DNA of 64,000 nt from Lumbricus terrestris (Eukaryota > Annelida > Clitellata > Crassiclitellata > Lumbricidae), in NCBI GenBank assembly GCA_949752735.1, contig OX457039.1:48520055-48584054 (forward strand), given 5' to 3'. The notes beneath the pieces were generated by a model. The model worked only from the letters and a program-made list of their open reading frames with translations. It ran no database searches and was not told the origin of the DNA. A program made the position numbers and the translations under genes. The first letter of the stretch is position 1; each line of letters starts with the position of its first letter. Of this stretch, positions 63,656 to 64,000 are shown in pieces.

Positions 63656-64000
63656 ACTGATACAGATATGCAATTTGCAAAACCTGCGAATCACAAACGT
63701 TAACATCCCACCTCTCCCCAGCTTTAACCCAACTCCCCCAACCCACCTTTCCCCCCGACCCACCCTGCTCACCATTCCATCCGGTCCCACCCTGTAAAAT
63801 GCTCAACATATGAAATACACTAAGAAATGTTTCACTTTATTTGCAAACGTCTCCCACCGCACCACCACCCTGCTTGCATCCCACCCAATTCCCTACCTTC
63901 CCCCCCCAATTCACTCCCAGACACACCTGTCTAGAGTAAATTGTTACTTTCTTTCAACCCTCATCACTTTGCCCGCCCCAAACCCCAACCGTCCAACCCT

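Larger units (their letters stand above)
61800..64000. repeat. Local duplication, copy B (runs off window)
   Basis: It parallels 56300-58300. It lacks the hAT MITE, and instead carries the CTAGCTGGGG repeat (62310-62760) and a SINE (63440-63655). A partial third copy lies at 61560-61690. Confidence 0.75.

Overview
This window is eukaryotic nuclear DNA from a marine invertebrate, most likely a deuterostome and possibly an echinoderm. It has spliced genes, an intron-less bHLH gene, Pol III tRNAs, very dense microsatellites and many transposon families. The deuterostome call rests on a Gmr1-type Ty3/gypsy retrotransposon (a group known from fish, amphibians, sea urchins and tunicates) and on L2/CR1-type LINE tails. 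The species call is inference only. Protein-coding DNA is sparse, and most of the window is repeat-derived.

0-11 kb: several hAT-like miniature elements, LINE tails, an Atonal-family bHLH gene on the minus strand (4471-5118), an intact tRNA-Lys(CTT) at 8368-8440 and a D-arm-less tRNA-Ala(AGC)-like pseudogene at 7836-7893. An 845-bp hAT element with perfect 8-bp target duplications lies 12 bp beyond the end of the atonal ORF. 11-18 kb: a plus-strand gene for a SMARCE1/BAF57-like HMG-box protein with glutamine-rich flanks (three or four coding exons, 14641-17060 or to 18194). A TTAA-flanked piggyBac-like MITE lies upstream of its first coding exon. 18-37 kb: LINE fragments of at least three families, mariner remnants, further MITEs and long ATGT, AC and ACGT microsatellites; no convincing host gene.

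37.8-46.4 kb: the centrepiece. A near-intact Gmr1-type LTR retrotransposon (38469-45879) has two 555-bp LTRs that appear to differ at one base, a 5-bp target duplication (AAGAG), a tRNA-Leu primer-binding site, a polypurine tract and one 1885-codon gag-pol ORF. Its domain order is capsid with a SCAN-like part, CCHC knuckle, protease, integrase, then reverse transcriptase and RNase H, so integrase precedes RT. It sits inside an older hAT-like repeat whose outer ends carry an 8-bp duplication (TGTGGTGG).

46.4-54 kb: GGT, GGA, GA and CA simple repeats, a GC-rich promoter-like stretch with a possible minus-strand coding exon (47300-47626), and a degenerate 21-22-bp array at 53.5 kb. 54-64 kb: LINE relics, a 392-bp hAT MITE with perfect duplications, and a locally duplicated block (about 56.2-58.3 kb repeated at 61.8-64 kb, with a partial third copy between) that runs off the window. 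Apart from the retrotransposon, I see no genes that work together as a pathway. The Atonal and SMARCE1-like genes are independent regulatory genes in a repeat-rich setting.
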